DNA of 64,000 nucleotides from Verrucomicrobiota bacterium (GTDB lineage: Bacteria; Verrucomicrobiota; Kiritimatiellia; RFP12; UBA1067). Made by a program: the position numbers and the translations under genes. Below the pieces are notes generated by a model. It was not told where the DNA came from and made no database searches. It saw only the letters and a program-made list of their open reading frames with translations. Positions 57,036 to 64,000 of this stretch are shown here, in pieces. Within the stretch, counting starts at the first letter, position 1. The number at the start of each line of letters is the position of its first letter. The stretch spans positions 1-64,000 of the forward strand of contig JAHFSX010000033.1 in assembly GCA_023269675.1 (NCBI GenBank), written 5' to 3'.

Positions 57036-57586
57036 CGTTTCTCCTCCTGTGCGTTGGCCGGCGAGGGGGCCGCCGGATTAGCCGGCTTAGGCTTCGGCAG
57101 CTCCCTCTCGATGAGGCTGCCGATCAGCTCCGCGGTTTTTAGATCGCCTTTCACGCCGACGCGGATCCGCACCTCGGTGCCGCGCGACTCCGCGACCCGC
57201 AGTTTGATCGCAACGCCGACACTTTCGCGGGTCTTCGCCGTCAATTCGCCGGAGAGCACATCAAAGGTGCCTTTGATGTCATCGAAGCCGGCCTTCTTCA
57301 GCGCGAGATTCGATGCCAGCCAGATGGTGCGCACGTCGAAGGGGTACTCGACTTTCAGCTCACCGTTGACATAGATGACGGTTGCGACCGACTTGGAGCC
57401 GGAGACAATCGCCTCGCCGGCTTTGCCGACTCCCGTGACGGCGGCATCGCCGGTCTTGTAGATCACATAGCCGGTGATTCCGATGGCCGCGGCCACAGTG
57501 ATGACGCCAAATTTGATGATACGGCAACCGGCTATGAGCGTAGAGACAGCAACCAATAATAACGGTGTCAGGTTGGGCCTGTGCAT
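57032..57586 (-). CDS. DUF3568-like lipoprotein
   Basis: A 184-residue lipoprotein (lipobox IAGC near residue 21). A glycine-rich hydrophobic stretch (FGVITVAAAIGITGYVIYKTGDAAV) follows the cysteine, then a beta-rich part containing VIYVNGELKVEYPFDVRTIWLASNLALKKAGF. The C-terminus is proline- and alanine-rich. The arrangement matches the DUF3568 family of small envelope proteins. It is co-translated with the DUF4136 gene. Confidence 0.65.
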   Translation of the reverse strand: MHRPNLTPLLLVAVSTLIAGCRIIKFGVITVAAAIGITGYVIYKTGDAAVTGVGKAGEAIVSGSKSVATVIYVNGELKVEYPFDVRTIWLASNLALKKAGFDDIKGTFDVLSGELTAKTRESVGVAIKLRVAESRGTEVRIRVGVKGDLKTAELIGSLIERELPKPKPANPAAPSPANAQEEKR

Positions 57587-57669
57587 GGAATCCTTCCGTG
57601 CCTAGTGTGGAGTGTCCCGCAAATGACAGGACAGGTAAGTTTTTGATTGTGGATGCACACGTTCGCAGT

Positions 57670-57726
57670 ACCGCCTTCGGGCGGAATCTCCGGTCAATCC
57701 GGCCGCTCTTTCCGCCTAAAGGCGGT
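57670..57726. repeat. Nested palindromes with tetraloop hairpins
   Basis: ACCGCC-TTCG-GGCGGA and TCCGCC-TAAA-GGCGGT flank CCGG-TCAAT-CCGG, and the two outer hairpins are also inverted repeats of each other. The 57-base block could fold as one cruciform or as three hairpins, as REP/BIME elements do. It lies between the SpoIIAA-like and DUF3568 genes. Confidence 0.5.
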
Positions 57727-57770
57727 GCAACAAACCCTCACTCAGATATAGCCAGTAAGGAGGCCTCACG

Positions 57771-58139
57771 CTAGGGTGTTTGGTTCAACCACAGGCGGGC
57801 CTTCGCCAGATCGCCCGTGGGAAAGAACTCAACGGCGGGACGACGGATGCCTTGACACGCGAAGATGAGAGCCAAGCCTTCCCACTTCCGGTCGGCGACA
57901 ATCGCGATCTTGCCGATGAACGGATCGTTTTCGATCTGGAAGGAGATATCTCCCCAGTCGCCTTCCTTCTCCCAGCCAGCAAACTGCGCGGCCAAGACGA
58001 GGATGCTCACGTTGCCGCGCTGGCGGATCACCTCGGCCGCTCCGCTCTGAACGGCCGACAGCTCCGCGCGCGACAGCTGGCCCTCCAAAGCCACGGTAAT
58101 CACGCTACCATCCACCCCTGCTATCTTCGCACCCATCAT
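57771..58139 (-). CDS. SpoIIAA-like (STAS/SEC14-type) protein
   Basis: A soluble 122-residue protein. The fold signature is VDGSVITVALEGQLSRAEL at the start, then VSILVLAAQFAGWEKEGDWGDISFQ and a Lys-rich IGKIAIVADRKWEGLALIF. This is the SpoIIAA-like family, distantly related to STAS domains and found in stress or membrane-protein contexts. No partner kinase or sigma factor is nearby. It follows the two-repeat lipoprotein gene by 89 bases. Confidence 0.78.
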   Translation of the reverse strand: MMGAKIAGVDGSVITVALEGQLSRAELSAVQSGAAEVIRQRGNVSILVLAAQFAGWEKEGDWGDISFQIENDPFIGKIAIVADRKWEGLALIFACQGIRRPAVEFFPTGDLAKARLWLNQTP

Positions 58140-58228
58140 CGCTCTCCTTTCTCAGTCGCAGCATAAACTAGCGAGCCGCAGGGGACGCGCTTCGGCCCCC
58201 TGCTGCACAGTGTGTCTGCGGGCGCCGC

Positions 58229-58843
58229 TTACGGCTTCTCGACGCTGATGGCCACGGCTTCCGTGCAGCGGAACACGACCTCTTCGCCGAGCGAGCGCTT
58301 GGACAGATCCACGTCCGGTCGGACCGTGAAGGTCTTGGTCGTCCCGTCCGGCAACTGGAGCACGGCTTTGCGGCTCTTGCGGTCGATGCCAATGACCTTG
58401 GCGGTGACCTGGGAGGTTCCCGCAATCAGCACGCCGGGCTTGGCGCCGATCGGGGCCAGGGCCACCAAGGCCGCGGTGCCATCAGGGTACGGAACCCCCT
58501 CATGAGCCATGTAGACGACCAGCTCTTCGGCTGCGGTGACGACAATCTGGTCACCGACGCGGATCTGAGCGAAATTGGCGACCTCCGGGCCTGCCTTAAA
58601 GACCTGCTTCTTACCTTCCTTGCTGACGACGGTGATTTTGCGGTTGGCAGCGTCAATGCCGGTCACCGTGGCAGTGGTCTTGTAGGTTTCGATGGAATAC
58701 ACGCCGGGCACGCCTTCCTTGGTGATCACTTGCTTGCTCGTTTCACCTTTGGGCAGGGACGAGCACGAGGTGTTCATCAGTAACGCGGCGGGGAGGGCGG
58801 CCAGCGCTACGAGTTTGAGGGTGTTCGGGTTGAGGGCGTTCAT
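58229..58843 (-). CDS. Two-repeat lipoprotein, paralogue B
   Basis: A 204-residue lipoprotein (lipobox NTSC near residue 27) with the same two-module layout and the same length as the protein at 43185-43799. Nearly identical blocks include PEVANFAQIRVGDQI and the ending TEAVAISVEKP. It is one of two paralogue pairs that link the 36-46 kb and 56-64 kb regions. Function is unknown. Confidence 0.75.
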   Translation of the reverse strand: MNALNPNTLKLVALAALPAALLMNTSCSSLPKGETSKQVITKEGVPGVYSIETYKTTATVTGIDAANRKITVVSKEGKKQVFKAGPEVANFAQIRVGDQIVVTAAEELVVYMAHEGVPYPDGTAALVALAPIGAKPGVLIAGTSQVTAKVIGIDRKSRKAVLQLPDGTTKTFTVRPDVDLSKRSLGEEVVFRCTEAVAISVEKP

Positions 58844-58924
58844 TCGGATCTCCGTTTCTTGGTTTGGGTTGTGAAAGCCGCCGGCTCCGTCCGTAAGGGG
58901 CCTGCGGCCTGTGATGTGACTTAA

Positions 58925-59587
58925 TCAGCCGCCCAGCGCGATGGCGAGCGCGACGAGCGCCGCGCCGATGAACACCATGCAGGTGCCCATCAGCCAAGGA
59001 CGCGCCCCGATGAAGCGAGCGAGTCGGACGCCGAGCACAAACAGAATGACAATGGCGATGCCGTTTGAGACGCGCAGGGCCAGGCTGGCCTGGTGCATGA
59101 AGAGGAACGGAACCACGATCGGAAACGTGGAGAGAAAGACCAGCAGGAACACCCCGCATGCGCCGCGGAAATCGTCCCGCTTGATAGGGACCCGCGCAGG
59201 CGGCTCGCATTGCTCGATGATCCGCGCCCGCATGGCGTCCAGCTCGTCCGGTTTCAGAACGGCGGCGAGCAGCGGAGGCAGCGAGTCGGCGATGAGTTCA
59301 CGGGCCTCCTGCGCGTCAGGCGTGTGGTGAACGCGGCGCAGGACGACCAGCCCGCGGCCGCGCTCGGAGACCGTATTGACCCAATACAGCAGCGCATCGA
59401 TCAGCCCCCAAGCCAGATTGCAACCCAGCGCGCCGATCAGCATCGTACGGACATCTTCGCGTCCGGCCTCGGCCACGCTGAGTGAGCAGGTGAAGGTGAG
59501 CACCATGATCAACCCGAACAGGATTTCGGATACGCGGCTAATGGGATCCAAGACGCGTTTGGAAGATTGAGTAGGTTTGTCAGACAT
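58925..59587 (-). CDS. VIT/CCC1-like membrane protein
   Basis: A 220-residue membrane protein with about five helices. The N-terminal RVSEILFGLIMVLTFTCSLSVAEAGREDVRTMLIGALGCNLAWGLIDALLYWVN is similar to bacterial VIT-family proteins. The family moves iron or manganese into compartments in eukaryotes; the bacterial role is less certain. The C-terminal helices include FLLVFLSTFPIVVPFLFM and FIGARPWLMGTCMVFIGAALVALAIAL. It lies 28 bases after the DUF2950 gene. Confidence 0.7.
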   Translation of the reverse strand: MSDKPTQSSKRVLDPISRVSEILFGLIMVLTFTCSLSVAEAGREDVRTMLIGALGCNLAWGLIDALLYWVNTVSERGRGLVVLRRVHHTPDAQEARELIADSLPPLLAAVLKPDELDAMRARIIEQCEPPARVPIKRDDFRGACGVFLLVFLSTFPIVVPFLFMHQASLALRVSNGIAIVILFVLGVRLARFIGARPWLMGTCMVFIGAALVALAIALGG

Positions 59588-59615
59588 AAGCTGAGATGAG
59601 GTCGTAGAGTCATGG

Positions 59616-60584
59616 TCAATCGGGCGAGACCGTCCAGGTCTTGTCCGGGTCGTAGGCCTTCATGCCCGCCGCACTCTTGGCCGTGCCGGCACCCAGGTCT
59701 TTCTGATACACACGCCCCTGCTGGTTCACGATGAAGGTCATGACGCCCGTCTCGCCGTAGCTCGCCGGCCAAGCCGCCAGCGCGAAACCACCGATCATGT
59801 TTCCGTTGATGATGTAGCCGTACTTGCCGCCGGGCGCGGACTTGGCCTGCCGGGTGAGCACCTTGAAGAAATAGCCGTGGAACGGCTCAGGCGCCGCCCC
59901 TTCTCCCTTGGCCGCTACCCCGTACCCTTCGCTCTGCGCCTGCGCGGCGAGAGGTCCGAGCGGGCTGATCTCGCCGTCGAGTTCGGGCGGCCAGTAGAGG
60001 CCGTCCTTCAGGCCAGGCTTGCTGAAAAACTTCTGCGCGAACTCCAGGACCTCGTCGCCGTCGCGGTCCTTGGCGGCGTACTCGCGCTGGGCCTCGACAT
60101 AGGCGCGCACCGCGCTGAGCGTCATCAGCTCATTGCGGCCGACGCGCCGGTTGAGCAACTCGTCCTTGCCCGCCTCGGTGTCGAAGAACCACTTGCCGTC
60201 CCTCATCACAAGGGGGATCGGGAAGGGCCAGAACTCGGCCCCCACTTCCAGCGTGCAGCAGGTGGCCGAGTCGCGCGCGAGGCGCTTGGCCTGGCCGAGC
60301 GCCGCGGAAAAAGTCTGCAGCTCGTTCGTGGCCTGGACACGGTCGGGGTTCTGCACCTCCTCGGCCGCCGGACCGAAAAGCGCGCGGAGCGCCTCGGCGT
60401 CACAGGCCCTGGCCGCACACGCGAGCGCCGCGACCGCCTCCTCGGGCGTAGCGAAGACCTTGCCCGTTTCCTCAGCGCTGACGGCGAAAGAGGCGTGGAG
60501 CGCCAGCGCCAGAGCCAGTCCGGCGCAGGGGAAGCAGCGGAACGTCCGCTGCAGGTGGATCGAATTATTCATAGTCGTTCTCAT
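59616..60584 (-). CDS. DUF2950 exported protein
   Basis: A 322-residue protein with a signal peptide (residues about 15-35). Family features are VFATPEEAVAALACAARACDAEALRALFGP near residue 43, WFFDTEAGKDELLNRRVGRNELMTL near 130, and YGYIINGNMIGGFALAAWPASYGETGVMTFIVNQQGRVYQKDLG near 250. DUF2950 has no known biochemical role. A second start twelve bases downstream is possible. It follows the DUF3300 gene by 40 bases; the two families often occur together. Confidence 0.85.
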   Translation of the reverse strand: MRTTMNNSIHLQRTFRCFPCAGLALALALHASFAVSAEETGKVFATPEEAVAALACAARACDAEALRALFGPAAEEVQNPDRVQATNELQTFSAALGQAKRLARDSATCCTLEVGAEFWPFPIPLVMRDGKWFFDTEAGKDELLNRRVGRNELMTLSAVRAYVEAQREYAAKDRDGDEVLEFAQKFFSKPGLKDGLYWPPELDGEISPLGPLAAQAQSEGYGVAAKGEGAAPEPFHGYFFKVLTRQAKSAPGGKYGYIINGNMIGGFALAAWPASYGETGVMTFIVNQQGRVYQKDLGAGTAKSAAGMKAYDPDKTWTVSPD

Positions 60585-60624
60585 GTCAGATGCTCGGATC
60601 TTTGGGTGCCGTACGATTCACAGT

Positions 60625-61938
60625 TTAACGGCGTCCGCCGCCGCCACGCCCGCCGCCGCCGCGGCTGCCGCCGTAACTCCCGCTGGAGCGGCTGGAGGAG
60701 CCGCGGCTGCTGTAACTGCGGGTGCCGGAGCCGCTGCTGACCCCGCCGAAGGCGCTGCCGCCCGACGTGCTGCCGGGGCGGGCCGACGGGCTAGCGGGCC
60801 GGGAGGCACTCGGGGCGGTCGAAGGCCGCGTGTTCACGTTACCCGTCGAGGGGCGCGTGTTCACGTAACCCGTCGAAGGGCGCGTGGCGACATTGCCGGT
60901 GGAAGGCGAGGGGCGGGTACCGGGCTGAGTGGACGGCCTGGCGCCGCCGGAAGAACTCCACCCCCGCGCCTCCATGGTGCTGGCCGCGCCTCTGGAACCC
61001 AACGTGCTCGATGAACTCAGCCGGTTCTGATCCGGTTTCCACTTCTGCGAGCCCGTCGTTCCACTCCTGTTATTGGGAGTTGCCTGCGCGCCTCGGTTGC
61101 CCTGGTTGACGTTCACGTTGCGGTCGACGTTCACGTTGCGGTCGATGTCCACGTCGCCATGGTGATAGCCTCCGTTGCTCCAGACCACGGTTCCGTGATG
61201 GCCCACGTAAACGCCGCCGTGGTGCCAGTCGCAGTTGTTGGCGATGATGGCCCCTACCGCGATCCCCACGCCGAAGGTCACCAGCGGCGCGTACGGATCG
61301 TAGACGTAGCCCGGCGGCGGATAATAAACGTAAGCGGGGTTGTAAGTCGGCACATAGACCACTTCCGGATTGACCGGCTGGATCTGAACGACCGTGTTGG
61401 TCACCACCACCGCCCGCTGCTCGACGGTTTTCTCGACGACCAGATTGGTGACCACGACGATCTGCTCCGGCGTCGTCCTCAGAGTGCCCGCGCCCTGGGC
61501 CTTGCCGCGGAGGCTTTGAACAGCGTCCAGCAGGTCTTTGTCCTGCGCAAGGAACGTCTCGCCGAGGGCAATCGTCCAAGTCAAATCATCGTTCATCATC
61601 TTGATCACAGCCGGCACGCTCGCCACGGCCTTCACGTTGTCGTCCCAAGGTTGCGCATCCAGCTTCGGCAGGTTGTTCGTGTCGGCCACGAAACGCGCCG
61701 CCTGGACGATCTCCAGGGGATAGACCGCGGCCGGCAGGACGGTCGCGATCAGCGGGTCAGGATAGAGCGCGATGCGGGCGACAAGATTCTCCAGTTCCTT
61801 CGCGCTGCGTTTGGCCTGTGCGGCCGGCGGCGGAGCGGCCCGCGCGGGTGCGCCTGGCAGCGGCGCCGCCTCTTGCTGTGCACCCGCGGCCATGGATGCC
61901 AGGACGAGGGCGAGGAAGATCTGTGCTTTGGGTTTCAT
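60625..61938 (-). CDS. DUF3300 exported protein with repetitive C-terminus
   Basis: A 437-residue protein with signal peptide MKPKAQIFLALVLASMAAGAQ. Residues about 45-250 form DUF3300: LENLVARIALYPDPLIATVLPAAVYPLEIVQAARFV, then PVNPEVVYVPTYNPAYVYYPPPGY. From about 270 the chain is low-complexity: NVNVDRNVNVNQGN, TRPSTGNVNTRPSTG-type repeats and a Gly/Ser/Arg-rich end. The repeats may expand or contract by slippage. The function is unknown. The 190 bases upstream are AT-rich and probably carry its promoter. Confidence 0.85.
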   Translation of the reverse strand: MKPKAQIFLALVLASMAAGAQQEAAPLPGAPARAAPPPAAQAKRSAKELENLVARIALYPDPLIATVLPAAVYPLEIVQAARFVADTNNLPKLDAQPWDDNVKAVASVPAVIKMMNDDLTWTIALGETFLAQDKDLLDAVQSLRGKAQGAGTLRTTPEQIVVVTNLVVEKTVEQRAVVVTNTVVQIQPVNPEVVYVPTYNPAYVYYPPPGYVYDPYAPLVTFGVGIAVGAIIANNCDWHHGGVYVGHHGTVVWSNGGYHHGDVDIDRNVNVDRNVNVNQGNRGAQATPNNRSGTTGSQKWKPDQNRLSSSSTLGSRGAASTMEARGWSSSGGARPSTQPGTRPSPSTGNVATRPSTGYVNTRPSTGNVNTRPSTAPSASRPASPSARPGSTSGGSAFGGVSSGSGTRSYSSRGSSSRSSGSYGGSRGGGGRGGGGRR

Positions 61939-62128
61939 GAATTTCGGCTCTCCTGATAATAACTGCTGCGAAATCAGTTTTATTGTGCATGTAGCTTAAC
62001 ATGGCAATTTCACGCATACGATCCTTTTTTGATGCGATTGTGAGAACTCATGCAAGGAAGGTATTATGCGGCGTCGAACTCAAATACTCCTGCATTGCGG
62101 GGAATAGTCGGGCCGTCGTGCGCCAAGA

Positions 62129-63220
62129 CTAATGCGTCGGCATCGGCATCAGGTAGAACATCAGGGCGATGATCGCGTAAACCGTGATGAGCTGAACGCC
62201 TTTGTACCAGTTGGATTGGCCATCGCCCGAGACGACCGTGCCCAAGATCACGCCGAGGAACAGTGCGCCGACCTCGCCTCGTCCGAACGACAGTTGCAGC
62301 GGCTGCGGCGCGATGAAGTAGCTCGCGAGCACCAGCACAGGCGCGACGAACAGGGCGATCTGGATGGAGCTGCCCATGGCGATGCCGATGCTCAAATCGA
62401 TTTTGTTCTTCCGCGCCATCACGATGGCCGAGCCGCTTTCGGCGGCGCCGCCGATAATCGCGAGAAAGACGATGCCGATGAAGATCTGGGTCATGCCCAA
62501 CGCCTTGCCCGTCGCCTCAGCCGCACCCACGAGAATCTCGCTCATCCAGGCGGCGAGAAGCGATGCGGCAACCAGACTTCCCGCCGCGCGGCCCACACTC
62601 CAGCGCTGACCGGCATGGCATGATCCCTCTTCTGCCTCCACGCTTTTGAACGCGTCAGGATGCGTCTTGAGCGAAAACAGCAGGTAGAGCCCATAGGCGA
62701 GCAGCAGCAGGAGCGCGATACCGATGTTGAGCGCATACTCCTGCCGGATCGGACCTTCGGTCGCGAAGAAGCGGTTAAATGTGCTCGGCACCAGCATGCT
62801 CGTGGCGGCCAGCAGCATCATGGTGCTGTAGGCGCGCGCGGCGACCGGGTTGAAGTTCTGCTCGTGGTATCGGAGCCCTCCGGCCAGATAGGAGGCTCCC
62901 AATGCCAGCAGCAGATTGGCCAAGATGGAGCCGATCAGCGAGGCCCGCACCATCTCCGGGTAACCGGCCCTCAAAGCCACCAGCGAAATGATCAGCTCCG
63001 GCGCGTTGCCGAAAGTGGCGTTGAGCAGCCCGCCGACGGCGTCTCCGGTACGGGAGGCCACCTGTTCAGTCGCCCGCACAATCAGCGCGGCGACCGGAAT
63101 GATAGCCAGCGCAGCTGAAAAAAAGAGCACCGTCGGCGTCGCCTGAGCGTGTTCCAGCCCAAGGGTCACGGGAATGAAGACGAAGAGCCAATTCAGTGTG
63201 GGCTTACAGACCTGTATCAT
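62129..63220 (-). CDS. Calcium/cation:proton antiporter (CaxA family)
   Basis: A 363-residue inner-membrane antiporter with about eleven helices. The two characteristic repeats are visible: GGLLNATFGNAPELIISLVAL near residue 63 and GGAAESGSAIVMARKNKIDLSIGIAMGSSIQIALFVAP near 258. In the second repeat the usual GNAAEH reads GGAAES, so the histidine is replaced by serine. The family exchanges Ca2+ (or Na+/K+) for protons. It lies between the DUF3300 gene and the right-edge coiled-coil gene. Confidence 0.88.
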   Translation of the reverse strand: MIQVCKPTLNWLFVFIPVTLGLEHAQATPTVLFFSAALAIIPVAALIVRATEQVASRTGDAVGGLLNATFGNAPELIISLVALRAGYPEMVRASLIGSILANLLLALGASYLAGGLRYHEQNFNPVAARAYSTMMLLAATSMLVPSTFNRFFATEGPIRQEYALNIGIALLLLLAYGLYLLFSLKTHPDAFKSVEAEEGSCHAGQRWSVGRAAGSLVAASLLAAWMSEILVGAAEATGKALGMTQIFIGIVFLAIIGGAAESGSAIVMARKNKIDLSIGIAMGSSIQIALFVAPVLVLASYFIAPQPLQLSFGRGEVGALFLGVILGTVVSGDGQSNWYKGVQLITVYAIIALMFYLMPMPTH

Positions 63221-63295
63221 AAAAGTGTGGCCTTTCCGGGCATAGTCACGCGAACCGAGGAAGATCCCGCTTGTCGCGGAAACCTTCGGATCGGC

Positions 63296-64000
63296 TTACG
63301 GAGCGGCAGCAGGCGATGCGAGTTCCGTATCCTTGAGGAGACGAGCCAACCGTTCCTGATGGTTGCGGGCCCGGACCTGAGCGTCGCTGCGTTCCGCGGC
63401 CAGCTGCTGGAGCTTGCGGAAGTCGCTCTGCAGGTCAAGGGTCATGTCCGCCAGCAGCGCATCGATTTCGAACGCGCCCAGGTTGCTGACGGACCTCGCG
63501 TCGGGCCCCTCCGCGGAAAGCAGCGCTTCCACCTGTTTCCGGCGGCCGGCGACGATCTCCTCTTTCTCGTCGATCTGAGACCGGATACGCTCTTTTCGCT
63601 GAGCATCGTTCGTGATGAGCAGCTTATCGTGGAGATCCTTGATTTCGCTGCTCTGTTTGTCGATGGAGGCTTTCAGCTCCCGGATCACGTCGGCCTTGGT
63701 CTTGGCCGCGCCGTTGGAGTCCTTCTCAAACCTTTTGAACTCCTTCGTCTCCGCGCTAGAGTCGTGCTCATCGTTGCGGTAGCGCTCATAGGCGTTGAAC
63801 TCTTCCTGTTGCATCATCGAGATGGCGAGCGACAGAATCTGGCCGACGCGCTTTTCGATGCGCGTGTTGAGCGCTGTGACGTCTTCGGCGAGGCCCTCCT
63901 TGGAGACCGGCGAGCCGCCTGCCGCCAGGTCCTGGTTGCGGCGGTCGCGCTCCCGCACATAAAATGAGATGCTGTTGCGCAGTCCTTGGATCGCCTTGTC
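63296..64000 (-). CDS. Secreted coiled-coil protein, paralogue B (partial)
   Basis: The C-terminal 234 codons of a gene that runs off the right edge; the start is outside the window. The frame is open to the last base and reads DKAIQGLRNSISFYVRERDRRN at the edge, matching DKAIEGLKNSIAFYVRERDKRD in the protein at 36104-37138. Shared blocks include EFNAYERYRNDE, SAETKEFKRFEKD and TLDLQSDFRKLQQL. A GTG inside the visible part should not be taken as the start. Function is unknown. Confidence 0.75.
   Translation of the reverse strand, partial: DKAIQGLRNSISFYVRERDRRNQDLAAGGSPVSKEGLAEDVTALNTRIEKRVGQILSLAISMMQQEEFNAYERYRNDEHDSSAETKEFKRFEKDSNGAAKTKADVIRELKASIDKQSSEIKDLHDKLLITNDAQRKERIRSQIDEKEEIVAGRRKQVEALLSAEGPDARSVSNLGAFEIDALLADMTLDLQSDFRKLQQLAAERSDAQVRARNHQERLARLLKDTELASPAAAP

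Overview
This 64 kb window is high-GC DNA from a Gram-negative (diderm) bacterium. Support for a diderm comes from many lipobox lipoproteins, an RND efflux tripartite set with an outer-membrane factor, a PagL-type lipid A deacylase and an ExbB/ExbD pair. Heparinase-like, GH42-like, SGNH and sulfatase enzymes combined with large TPR proteins suggest a member of the PVC superphylum (Verrucomicrobiota/Kiritimatiellota-like). That placement is inference: the window has no rRNA or other taxonomic marker, and no tRNA or CRISPR array was seen. Apart from a few genes in the first 8 kb, every gene from 8.9 kb to the right edge lies on the minus strand.

Layout. 0.2-5.7 kb (+): cytidylate kinase with a coupled 41-residue membrane peptide, then two exported polysaccharide enzymes and a lipoprotein. 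6-9.5 kb: methyltransferase, VTT membrane protein, a DUF7309/DUF6930 protein and pyrE. 9.6-15.7 kb (-): a tightly coupled set read as TPR protein, ExbB, ExbD, membrane-anchored protein, beta-propeller, LolD-like ATPase. 15.7-24.8 kb (-): SGNH esterase, a mobile element, PagL, then RND pump, adaptor, outer-membrane factor and TetR regulator. 25-27.6 kb (-): lactate permease and a PfkB sugar kinase. 27.7-32 kb (-): a riboflavin operon ribBA-ribH-nusB-ribD-ribE behind an FMN riboswitch with a terminator, followed by a second copy of the mobile element.

32.4-46.6 kb and 56.4-64 kb (-) hold two runs of exported, lipoprotein and membrane genes, many in DUF families: SYLF/YSC84, DUF4105, DUF3313, DUF4136, DUF3568, DUF2950, DUF3300, an arylsulfatase, VIT and CaxA. 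Two gene families (a secreted coiled-coil protein and a two-repeat lipoprotein) have one copy in each run, suggesting an expanded envelope island. Between them (46.6-56.3 kb) is a storage-glucan module: GH13 hydrolase, GH63/MGH1-type hydrolase, glycogen phosphorylase, 6-phosphofructokinase, and an HD (p)ppGpp-hydrolase-like protein with a CBS region and a HEPN-like tail.

The best leads are: (1) a short non-coding mobile element present twice, each copy with terminal inverted repeats and a 10-bp flanking direct repeat, plus a fragment at the left edge; (2) the HD-CBS-HEPN-like protein beside the glycogen genes; (3) an RND pump lacking the canonical proton-relay residues; (4) the ExbB/ExbD-TPR-propeller-ABC ATPase operon without a permease; (5) the duplicated envelope island.
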